A stretch of 10,693 bases of DNA from Coriobacteriaceae bacterium (GCA_015062635.1 SUUF01000069.1:1-10693); one strand, 5' to 3'; positions 1-5,317 are shown, counted from the stretch's first letter. Numbers and translations: made by a program. The notes: generated by a model not told the origin, from the sequence alone.

Positions 1-141
1 TGCGGATGGGAATACGACCCCGAAGTAGGAGACCCCGACGGCGGCATCGAGCCCGGCACGGCGTTCGAGGACATCCCCGACGATTGGGTATGCCCCGTGT
101 GCGGGGCCTCGAAGGACGACTTCGAGCTCGTCGAGGAGTAG
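1..141 (+). CDS. Rubredoxin, C-terminal part (5' end outside the window)
   Basis: Small iron-sulfur electron carrier that holds one Fe in four cysteines, probably cytoplasmic. The frame is open from base 1 and ends at TAG 139-141, giving 46 residues. It begins at the second Cys of the first rubredoxin knuckle (CGWEYDPEVGD, matching the family's CxxCGYxYDPxxGD) and carries the second knuckle VCPVCGASKDDFE near its end; the family's conserved GTxFEDIPDDWVCP segment is also present. Only the first few residues, including the first Cys, are missing, so a whole protein of about 52-55 residues is expected. It ends in a short acidic tail (ELVEE). Partners cannot be named: the next gene is a flavin nitroreductase, but a hairpin and a promoter-like box lie between them, so they are probably not one operon. 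Confidence 0.95.
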   Translation, partial: CGWEYDPEVGDPDGGIEPGTAFEDIPDDWVCPVCGASKDDFELVEE

Positions 142-184
142 CGGCCGATACCGGCGCTCCTTACGCTGATAATTCGCGAAACGC

Positions 185-213
185 AGGCGGCGGGTCCCAG
201 TGGCCCGCCGCCT
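185..213 (+). terminator. GC-rich perfect hairpin after rubredoxin
   Basis: A perfect 10-bp inverted repeat, AGGCGGCGGG (185-194) and CCCGCCGCCT (204-213), surrounds a 9-base loop. It lies 43 bases after the rubredoxin stop and is the strongest stem in the gap, which suits a transcription terminator. There is no T-run after it, so it is not a classical intrinsic terminator. It could instead act as an operator or an attenuating leader structure, since it ends just 3 bases before a -10 box. Confidence 0.45.
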
Positions 214-216
214 CGG

Positions 217-222
217 TATAAT
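217..222 (+). promoter_or_regulatory. -10 box of the nitroreductase promoter
   Basis: An exact TATAAT lies 41 bases before the nitroreductase ATG, predicting a leader of roughly 33 bases. No recognisable -35 hexamer sits 16-18 bases upstream: that position falls in the loop of the 185-213 hairpin. The call therefore rests on the -10 match and its position only. Confidence 0.55.
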
Positions 223-262
223 GGGTGGTCGCCGCCTCCGGCCTACCCGAAAGGAACCCGCC

Positions 263-955
263 ATGCCCGACATGCTGCAGCTGATGAAGAACCGCCACGA
301 CGTGCGCAACTATTCCGACGAGCCCATCGCGCCGGAAGTGGTCGAGCGCCTGCAGCGCGAGATCGACGCCGCGAACGAGATTGCCGGGATGCACATCCAG
401 CTCGTGCAAGACGACCCGAAGGGCATCTCGGGCTTCATGGCGGCCTACGAGCAGTTCAAGAACGTGAAGAACTACCTGGTGATGGTGGGGCCGAACACCG
501 GCCGCCTCGACGAGCAGTGCGGCTACTTCGGCGAGCACCTGGTTCTTATCGCGCAGCACCTGGGGCTGAACACCTGCTGGGCGGGGCTCGGCTTCAACCG
601 GAAGAAGGGCTCGTTCGAGAAGCGCGACGGCGAGCGGGCCGCCATCGCCATCGCCATCGGGCACGGCCGTAACCAGGGGGCCTCGAAGGAGATGCCGGCG
701 GCAAGCGACATCAGCAACCTCAACGCCGATTCGCCCGAATGGTTCCGCCAGGGCATCGAGGCCGTGCGCTTGGCGCCCACGGTGCTCGATGAGCAGGGCA
801 TCCGCATCGACCTGATGGATACCGCGAACCCCGACGGGCGCCGTCACGTGCGCGTGATCGCCGCCGAAAAGGGGCACTTCAACTATATCGACTTCGGCAT
901 CGCGAAATACCATTTCGAGACCATCGCCGGCACATCGAACTTCGTGTGGGTGTAG
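263..955 (+). CDS. Nitroreductase family protein (TM1586-like, FMN-dependent)
   Basis: Likely a cytoplasmic flavoprotein using FMN and a reduced nicotinamide cofactor to reduce nitro or quinone-type substrates; the natural substrate cannot be read from sequence. The product has 230 residues. The N-terminal motif NRHDVRNYSDEPI (residues 10-22) is the Arg-x-x-Arg-x-(F/Y) flavin-phosphate signature that opens nitroreductases. The central part (about 85-136, GYFGEHLVLIAQHLGLNTCW then AIAIGHG) matches the family core helix and strand. The late LAPTVLDEQ (170-178) replaces the usual APT/SxxNxQ, and the end FNYIDFGIAKYHFE (206-219) is typical of TM1586-type putative nitroreductases. ATG 263 is chosen over an in-frame ATG at 200 because AAAGGA at 250-255 precedes it by 7 bases and family homology begins there. 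The gene is convergent with the next one. Family assignment is firm; the subfamily is less so. Confidence 0.9.
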   Translation: MPDMLQLMKNRHDVRNYSDEPIAPEVVERLQREIDAANEIAGMHIQLVQDDPKGISGFMAAYEQFKNVKNYLVMVGPNTGRLDEQCGYFGEHLVLIAQHLGLNTCWAGLGFNRKKGSFEKRDGERAAIAIAIGHGRNQGASKEMPAASDISNLNADSPEWFRQGIEAVRLAPTVLDEQGIRIDLMDTANPDGRRHVRVIAAEKGHFNYIDFGIAKYHFETIAGTSNFVWV

Positions 956-957
956 CA

Positions 958-972
958 GCCGGAACGCCCGGC
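958..972. terminator. Short hairpin between convergent genes
   Basis: GCCGG (958-962) and CCGGC (968-972) pair across a 5-base loop inside the 34-base gap between the convergent nitroreductase and TPR-like genes. The position suits a bidirectional terminator, but the stem is only 5 bp and no T-run follows on either strand. Confidence 0.25.
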
Positions 973-989
973 CGCAAGGGAGCACCTTC

Positions 990-1841
990 CTAGGCCTCGA
1001 GTTTCCCCTGCCCCGGATGCGCATCGAGCCAATCGCGCGCCTTATCGCGGATGGCCAACGTGCCGCCCTTGGCGGCCACTTCCTCGAAATGCGGGCGCGC
1101 CTCGTCGGGCTTGCCCTGGGCATCGAGCAGCAACGCATGGCTGTAGGCGGCCTCGACCAGGCGCTCGGGCGCCGCAGCCTGGTTCTCCACGTGCTCGAGC
1201 GCATGCTCGGCCTGTTCCCAATCGCCCTTGTCGAGCGCGATTGCGAAATCGAGCTGCGCGAGCAGGTAGCCGGCCGCGCCCTTCAGCGGGTTGCCGTCGG
1301 GCAAGCCGTCGTGGATGGCCTGCACCTCGTTCACCATGGCCTCGGCGCTTGCGGTGTCGCCCTTCATGCGGTAGGCGGCCGCGCGCACGCTCTTCACGTT
1401 CAGGGCATCGGCCGCTTGGAGCTTGTCGTGGATGCCGCCCACCATCTCGAGCGCATCGTCGGGCTTGCCGTTCAACGCCTGCGCCATGCCATGCAACGTG
1501 CGGAACCTCACGCGCTCGGCCCCCTTCTTCGTGCGCTTGGCCGACAGCTCGCACACCCGCTCCATCTTCTGCGAATCGCAATCGACCATGAGGATGCCCT
1601 GCAGGCCGGCGAAGTTGCGCAACCGGCGCGCGTTGAGCGCGACGAACACGATGAACGCGACGATGGTGGCGGGGATGAACGCCCAGGTCTGCCCCATGTT
1701 CGCCGCCCAGGCGGCGGCGATGATGATGAGGCCGAGCCCCACCATCGAGACGAGGTCGACGATGTAGTCGGCCGCCCAGTACTTGCGGGTTATCTCCTCG
1801 GGCTCCATGTCCCGGTACATCGTGGATTGCTGTTCAGCCAT
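990..1841 (-). CDS. Membrane-anchored TPR-like protein of unknown function
   Basis: A 283-residue protein whose function is not recognised. Two hydrophobic segments at about residues 28-47 (VDLVSMVGLGLIIIAAAWAA) and 53-69 (WAFIPATIVAFIVFVAL) form a membrane hairpin, followed by a basic stretch (ARRLR, 71-75) that predicts a cytoplasmic remainder. Residues about 115-260 are alpha-helical with TPR-like pairs: LHGMAQALNGKPDDALEMV, AAAYRMKGDTASAEAMV, AQLDFAIALDKGDWEQAEHAL and SHALLLDAQGKPDEARPHFEEV, each with the small/large residue rhythm and the Gly/Asp turn of TPRs. Such proteins usually scaffold partners at the membrane; that role is inferred. The start at 1841 is preferred over upstream in-frame ATGs because AAAGGG stands just before it and the upstream extension is not protein-like. 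Divergent from the metallopeptidase gene. Confidence 0.8.
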   Translation of the reverse strand: MAEQQSTMYRDMEPEEITRKYWAADYIVDLVSMVGLGLIIIAAAWAANMGQTWAFIPATIVAFIVFVALNARRLRNFAGLQGILMVDCDSQKMERVCELSAKRTKKGAERVRFRTLHGMAQALNGKPDDALEMVGGIHDKLQAADALNVKSVRAAAYRMKGDTASAEAMVNEVQAIHDGLPDGNPLKGAAGYLLAQLDFAIALDKGDWEQAEHALEHVENQAAAPERLVEAAYSHALLLDAQGKPDEARPHFEEVAAKGGTLAIRDKARDWLDAHPGQGKLEA

Positions 1842-1898
1842 ATCATGCCCTTTCAGCAGGGGCCGGCTCGCCCCGCGTGTTTTCGATTCGACCCCACA

Positions 1899-1907
1899 GT
1901 GTACAAT
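1899..1907. promoter_or_regulatory. Overlapping divergent -10 boxes
   Basis: In the 101-base gap between two divergent genes, TACAAT (1902-1907, + strand) suits the metallopeptidase gene and TACACT (1904 to 1899, - strand) suits the TPR-like gene. They share the palindromic core TGTACA. Neither has a good -35 at 16-18 bases (the best for the + strand is TTTTCG at 1880-1885). A single polymerase footprint would cover both, so the two promoters should exclude each other if both are real. Confidence 0.3.
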
Positions 1908-1942
1908 AAGCGCAGCGCAATTGGATGTTTGGAGGACGATAC

Positions 1943-2344
1943 ATGGCACTGCTCACCGATGAAGAATTCGAGGGCGCCATCCAGGCGGCGCTCGACGCGA
2001 TGCCCGATGCGTTCCTCGACGACCTCGAGAACGTCGTGATCATGGCGCAGGACGAACCCGAAGACTGGCAGCTCGAAACCGGCGAGGGCATCGTTTCGGA
2101 AACCGGCGACCTGCTGGGCCTGTACGACGGCGTGAACATGTACGACCGTGGCGATTCGTACGGGGCGTTCGGCGAATATCCCGATGCGATCACCATCTTC
2201 AAGGGCCCGCATGAGCGGCTTTCCGACGACAAGGCCGTCGTGCTCGACGAGGTGCGCAAGACCGTCGTGCACGAGATAGGGCACTACTTCGGCATGGACG
2301 AGGAGCAGCTCGACGCCATGGGCTATGGCGACCCCGACTGGTAG
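1943..2344 (+). CDS. Minimal zinc metallopeptidase family protein (zincin_1 / DUF1025)
   Basis: A 133-residue predicted cytoplasmic metalloprotein. The C-terminal HEIGHYFGMDEEQL (residues 110-123) contains HExxH: H110 and H114 should bind zinc and E111 should be the catalytic base, as in other zincins. An acidic N-terminal region (DEEFEGAIQAALDAMPDAFLDDLENV) and the middle IFKGPHERLS are characteristic of the short 'metallopeptidase family' proteins common in actinobacteria. There is no signal peptide or membrane segment. Whether these proteins actually cut peptides is, to my knowledge, not established; structures of relatives show a minimal fold. ATG 1943 is chosen because GGAGG at 1931-1935 lies 7 bases before it. 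The secreted GH5 gene begins 13 bases after the stop, suggesting a two-gene transcript, although the two functions are not obviously related. Confidence 0.9.
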   Translation: MALLTDEEFEGAIQAALDAMPDAFLDDLENVVIMAQDEPEDWQLETGEGIVSETGDLLGLYDGVNMYDRGDSYGAFGEYPDAITIFKGPHERLSDDKAVVLDEVRKTVVHEIGHYFGMDEEQLDAMGYGDPDW

Positions 2345-2357
2345 GACGGCGCACCCC

Positions 2358-3398
2358 ATGGCCCCCGCTTTCGAAATCCCGCGCCGCGCCCGCGCGGTTC
2401 CCGCGCTGCTGCTTGCCGTCCTCATCGTGCTCGCGGCGGCGCTGCTCGCGCCCGCACCGCAGGCCGCGGCGCTCGACTCCCCCGCGCGGTGCGGGGCGCT
2501 CGCGGTGAAAGACGGCGCGCTCGTATCGGCGAAGACGGGAAAGCCGGTGGTGCTGCGCGGCGTCTCGACGCACGGTCTGGCCTGGTACCCGCAATACGTG
2601 AACGATGCGGCGTTCAAGAAACTGCGCACGGACTGGGGCGCGAACTGCATCCGGCTCGCGTTGTATACCGAAGAGTACGGCGGCTACTGCGCTGGCGGCG
2701 ACAAGCGCGAGCTCATGAAGCTCGTCGATGCGGGCGTGCGCTATGCCACCGCGAACGATATGTACGTGATCATCGACTGGCACACGCTGAGCGACGGGAA
2801 TCCGAACACGCACGCGAAAGCCGCGAGGAAATTCTTCGCGACCGTGGCGAAGAAGTACGCGAAGCACAAGAACGTGCTGTACGAGATCTGCAACGAGCCC
2901 AACGGCAGCACCACGTGGAAACAGGTGAAGTCCTACGCCAAGAAGGTGATTCCCGTCATCAGGAAACACGCGAAGCGCGCGGTCATCCTCGTGGGCACGC
3001 CCGAATGGTGCCAGCGCATCGACCAGGCGGCGGCGAGCCCGCTACCCGCGAAATACGCGGCGAACGTGATGTACACCTTCCACTTCTATGCGGGCACGCA
3101 TAAGGCCGACCTGCGCAAACGCCTTAATGCGGCCTGCAAGGCGGGCATGCCGGTTTTCGTGAGCGAATATGGCATCTGCGATGCTTCCGGCAATGGGGGC
3201 ATCAGCACCGCGCAGGCGAACAAGTGGATGAAGCTGCTCGACAAGCACCACGTGAGCAGCTGCATCTGGAACCTGTCGAACAAGGCCGAAAGCGCCGCGC
3301 TGCTCAAGCCCGGGTTCTCGAAGGCAAGCGGGTTCGGATATAAGAACCTCACGAAAAGCGGCCGCTGGGCCTACAAGATGCTGCGCGCGCACCGTTAG
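2358..3398 (+). CDS. Secreted glycoside hydrolase family 5 (GH5_2-like) endo-beta-1,4-glucanase
   Basis: Likely hydrolyses internal beta-1,4-glucosidic bonds in cellulose-like glucans outside the cell. The 346-residue product has a classic signal peptide: basic RRARA (9-13), a long Ala/Leu/Val core (14-31), and APAPQAAA (31-38) as a probable cleavage site. The (beta/alpha)8 domain fills residues about 45-346. Landmarks match GH5 subfamily 2: RGVSTHGLAWYPQ (67-79), YVIIDWHTLSDGNPN (136-150), YEICNEPNG (175-183) with acid/base E180, MYTFHFYAGTH (238-248), and VFVSEYGICDASGNGG (266-281) with nucleophile E270. It has no carbohydrate-binding module, dockerin or sorting signal, so it should be released. 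ATG 2358 (AGGA 11 bases upstream) places the basic region near the N-terminus; an alternative ATG at 2325 overlaps the upstream gene. Eight Cys in the mature part is high for the family. Substrate is inferred from the subfamily. Confidence 0.93.
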   Translation: MAPAFEIPRRARAVPALLLAVLIVLAAALLAPAPQAAALDSPARCGALAVKDGALVSAKTGKPVVLRGVSTHGLAWYPQYVNDAAFKKLRTDWGANCIRLALYTEEYGGYCAGGDKRELMKLVDAGVRYATANDMYVIIDWHTLSDGNPNTHAKAARKFFATVAKKYAKHKNVLYEICNEPNGSTTWKQVKSYAKKVIPVIRKHAKRAVILVGTPEWCQRIDQAAASPLPAKYAANVMYTFHFYAGTHKADLRKRLNAACKAGMPVFVSEYGICDASGNGGISTAQANKWMKLLDKHHVSSCIWNLSNKAESAALLKPGFSKASGFGYKNLTKSGRWAYKMLRAHR

Positions 3399-3428
3399 GC
3401 ACGCGCGCAAGGTTGATGCTTGAGGCGG

Positions 3429-3446
3429 CGAGCCGGCAACGGCTCG
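3429..3446. terminator. Hairpin with GCAA tetraloop between convergent genes
   Basis: CGAGCCG (3429-3435) and CGGCTCG (3440-3446) form a perfect 7-bp stem closed by the stable GNRA-type loop GCAA. It lies 31 bases after the GH5 stop and 39 bases from the stop of the oppositely oriented acidic-protein gene, where a shared terminator would be expected. No T-run accompanies it. Confidence 0.4.
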
Positions 3447-3447
3447 A

Positions 3448-3489
3448 GGTCGGCGGCTCTCGGTCGGCGGCCCGTGGTCAGCGGCTAGT
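3448..3489. repeat. Three 14-bp tandem repeats at the end of the acidic-protein gene
   Basis: Three units begin at 3448, 3462 and 3476, exactly 14 bases apart, each starting GGTCGGCGGC or GGTCAGCGGC. The third unit includes the stop codon of the acidic-protein gene (3485-3487 on the - strand). A further degenerate unit may lie at 3434-3447, within the GCAA hairpin. Confidence 0.65.
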
Positions 3490-4024
3490 CGTCGTCTTCC
3501 TCTTCGTCATCGTCGTCATCGTCGTCGTCATCGTCATCGTCCGAGCCATCGTCCGAGTCGTCATCATCGTCCCAGTCGTCATCGTTGTCATCCGGGTCGT
3601 CATACCGGCCATCGTCCCCGTCATCGTCATCGTCAAAGGCATCGTCTTCGAGCTCGTACACCGCGCCATCCTGCACGCGCTTGTCGCTTTCAACCTGCCA
3701 CGCGCCGTCATCGTACTCGTACACCGTCTCGCCTTCGACCTTCATATCGTCTTCCAGCTGCCAGGCGCCGTCATCGTATTCGTACACGTTGCCGTTCTCG
3801 ATCTTCGTATCGTCTTCCGGCGACCAACGACCGCCGTTTGCGTCCATGCCGGAAACATCGGCGACGACCTCGCCCATCACGGGCGCCGCCTGCATCGTGG
3901 CAACAGACGCCCCGCCCGACGACACGGCATTCGCGGCCACGGCGATGCCCGAGCCCAGCGCCAGCGCCAGCGCCGCCACGAGCACGGGAGCGATAGCCTT
4001 CTTGCCCATTTTCGTGTCCTTCAT
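3485..4024 (-). CDS. Exported repeat protein with poly-aspartate C-terminal tail
   Basis: A 179-residue protein with no recognised function. The N-terminus MKDTKMGKKAIAPVLVAALA, continuing hydrophobic to about residue 30 and followed by ANA, is a signal peptide or single anchor. Residues 68-131 hold three repeats of 21-22 residues: the first two share VYEYDDGAWQ and an EDDxK opening; the third is diverged (VYELEDDAFD). Residues 131-179 are a low-complexity tail with 36 Asp and 3 Glu among 49 residues, including a run of 12 Asp, broken by G, P, N, W and S. Such density could bind Ca2+ or other cations or basic surfaces; this is inference. The start at 4024 is set by AAAGGAGA just upstream and by the signal peptide. 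No sorting motif is seen. It converges with GH5 and lies 73 bases downstream of the AEC permease gene on the same strand. Confidence 0.85.
   Translation of the reverse strand: MKDTKMGKKAIAPVLVAALALALGSGIAVAANAVSSGGASVATMQAAPVMGEVVADVSGMDANGGRWSPEDDTKIENGNVYEYDDGAWQLEDDMKVEGETVYEYDDGAWQVESDKRVQDGAVYELEDDAFDDDDDGDDGRYDDPDDNDDDWDDDDDSDDGSDDDDDDDDDDDDEEEDDD
3488..3634 (-). repeat. GAC/GAT/GAG codon microsatellite-like tract
   Basis: On the + strand the tract reads as mixed TCG/TCA/TCC/TCT triplets and encodes the poly-Asp/Glu tail of the exported protein. Asp codons GAC and GAT alternate irregularly, so it is an imperfect triplet repeat. Triplet slippage here would change tail length without breaking the frame. 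Confidence 0.7.
3632..3823 (-). repeat. Three in-frame 21-22 codon repeats in the acidic protein
   Basis: The units span 3823-3758, 3757-3695 and 3694-3632 on the - strand. Units 1 and 2 are also alike at DNA level (for example CGCCGTCATCGTA followed by TTCGTACAC or CTCGTACAC on the + strand), suggesting recent duplication. Unit 3 has drifted and merges into the Asp-rich tail. Confidence 0.75.
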
Positions 4025-4097
4025 GAGATTCTCCTTTCCCCGGCTTTCGGGGAAAGTATGGCAAGCGGGCTTGAGAAACGGCTTAGAGGCCCCGGGG

Positions 4098-5063
4098 CTA
4101 TGCAAGCCCCATGAGCGTGACGAGCAACGGGATGAACACGAACGACGCCAGTGTCGAAATGACGGTGAGGCGCGCGGCGAAGGTTCCGTCTTGATGGTGG
4201 TTGTCGACCCACGCCGGGGCCATCACGCCGACGGGCGCGGCGAACATGATGACGAACACCCAGATGAGCGTCGGGTCGGCGATGAATCGCGCCAGCAGGA
4301 CATAGCTTGCCGCCGGCACCACGAGCTGCCGGATGAAGGTGTAGGCATACAGGCGGACGTCGGTGAACACGCTTTTCATGTCGGTTTGCGCGAGCGCGCT
4401 TCCCACCACCATCATCGCGAGCGGCACGCAGATGCCGCCGATCGTCGCGATGGTCGTGTCGACCATTTCCGGCAAACGCAGGCCCGTGAAGAACAGGAAC
4501 AGAGCGAACACGCATGCGACGAGCGGCGCGTTCCACAGCATCCGCGGATGGAAATGGAGTTTCAAGCCGCTCGCCTGCCGCCCGGGCTCGCGGCGCGTGG
4601 GGTCGCCCGCCTGCAGCACGGCGATGCCCATCGTGCCCAAGAACAGGTTGCACATGAGCACGTAGATGCTCGAGCCGAGCACGGTCTGGCTGCCATAGAC
4701 CGCGGCGATGATGGGCAGGCACAGGAAGCCCGTGTTCGTGCAGATGTTGCCGAACAGGTAGATGGGGCGTTGCACCTCGGGCACGCGAAGCAGGGCGTTA
4801 AGCGCGTAAGCCTCGACGATAAGCAACATGAACTGCGCAAACGCCATCACGAAAAACCAGGGCACCTGCTGTGCGCCCGTGCTGGGGTCGAGCGAGGCCA
4901 CCGAGGCGATTATCATGCACGGCAGCGCGATGTGGATGAGCAGGCTGTTGATGGAGCTGAAGCCCGCCTTCGTGATGTAGCCGAGCTTCGTGGCGACATA
5001 GCCCACCACCACGATGACGAGCATGATGAAGATCTGGGTATATGCGCCTGCGAGTTCAGCCAT
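4098..5063 (-). CDS. AEC family transporter (auxin efflux carrier / malate permease-like)
   Basis: A 321-residue integral membrane protein of the AEC family, part of the BART superfamily, whose bacterial members are carriers for organic acids such as malate, malonate or lactate; the substrate here cannot be told. About ten hydrophobic segments are seen in two halves of five. Family marks include NSLLIHIALPCMIIASVASL (residues about 39-58), GNICTNTGFLCLPIIAAVYG (about 104-123), the mid-protein cytoplasmic loop rich in R/G (about 150-170), and VFVIMFAAPVGVMAPAWVD in the second half. The start at 5063 gives a usual N-terminus (MAELAGAYTQIFIMLVIVVVGY). There is no good Shine-Dalgarno sequence, and a possible -10 box lies only 7 bases upstream. 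It is full length. Downstream on the same strand is the acidic-protein gene, which has its own strong ribosome site. Confidence 0.93.
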   Translation of the reverse strand: MAELAGAYTQIFIMLVIVVVGYVATKLGYITKAGFSSINSLLIHIALPCMIIASVASLDPSTGAQQVPWFFVMAFAQFMLLIVEAYALNALLRVPEVQRPIYLFGNICTNTGFLCLPIIAAVYGSQTVLGSSIYVLMCNLFLGTMGIAVLQAGDPTRREPGRQASGLKLHFHPRMLWNAPLVACVFALFLFFTGLRLPEMVDTTIATIGGICVPLAMMVVGSALAQTDMKSVFTDVRLYAYTFIRQLVVPAASYVLLARFIADPTLIWVFVIMFAAPVGVMAPAWVDNHHQDGTFAARLTVISTLASFVFIPLLVTLMGLA

Positions 5064-5070
5064 GCCCCGT

Positions 5071-5076
5071 AGTGTA
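5071..5076 (-). promoter_or_regulatory. Possible -10 box for a leaderless AEC transcript
   Basis: TACACT on the - strand ends 7 bases before the ATG at 5063, so transcription would begin at or within a base of the start codon. This agrees with the absence of a purine-rich ribosome site. No convincing -35 is visible, so the call is weak. Confidence 0.3.
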
Positions 5077-5203
5077 CGGAATAGCGCTGTCGGAAAGCCC
5101 CCGGCAGCTCATCGTGCACGATTTTTCCAGCTCGAGGCAATGCAGGCGTTGCGGTGCGCCCACAGCCGCCCGCGGTCATTTCCGGTGGCGGCAATCCGGC
5201 TGC

Positions 5204-5317
5204 GTGGTCCGTGGTCCGTTGGGGAGGTCCGTTGGGGAGGAGGTCCGTTGGGGACATACATGTGTCGCCACATGTATGTCCCCGGTCGCCACATGTATGT
5301 CCCCAAGCGACCACATG
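5204..5317. repeat. REP-like cluster of tandem and inverted repeats
   Basis: Non-coding region between the AEC gene and map. It contains three copies of GGTCCGTTGGGGA (5213-5225, 5226-5238, 5242-5254), preceded by a partial copy (GTGGTCC, 5204-5210). The last copy runs into a perfect 15-bp inverted repeat: GGGGACATACATGTG (5250-5264), loop TCGC, CACATGTATGTCCCC (5269-5283). The right arm is repeated identically at 5290-5304, 21 bases on, and a trace (CCACATG) follows at 5311-5317. The left arm can pair with either right arm, giving alternative hairpins. GGGGACA...TGTCCCC ends recall REP-type elements mobilised by REP-associated tyrosine transposases; that link is an inference, and no transposase is in the window. 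The hairpin could also end map transcription, though it has no T-run. Confidence 0.85.

Noticed and set aside
200..262. Upstream start for the nitroreductase at 200
   Set aside because: It would lie within the hairpin and ahead of the TATAAT box, has no ribosome site, and adds residues not found in the family.
161..1204. 347-residue - strand frame opposite the nitroreductase
   Set aside because: No recognisable domain, crosses two real genes, and has shadow-like composition.
2199..2969. 256-residue - strand frame opposite the GH5 gene
   Set aside because: Arg/His/Val-rich antisense reading of a gene with intact catalytic motifs.
3413..4114. + strand frame with long Val/Ile runs that looks like a membrane protein
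   Set aside because: The Val/Ile runs are the complement of the Asp codons of the acidic protein, whose signal peptide, repeats and ribosome site are on the - strand.
3585..5072. 495-residue Ser-rich then Arg/His/Glu-rich frame on the + strand
   Set aside because: The Ser runs are another reading of the Asp tract and the remainder is antisense to the AEC permease gene, which has full family homology.
5250..5304. CRISPR-like short repeats
   Set aside because: The repeats abut with a 21-base period, have no unique spacers of 30 or more bases, and no cas gene is nearby.
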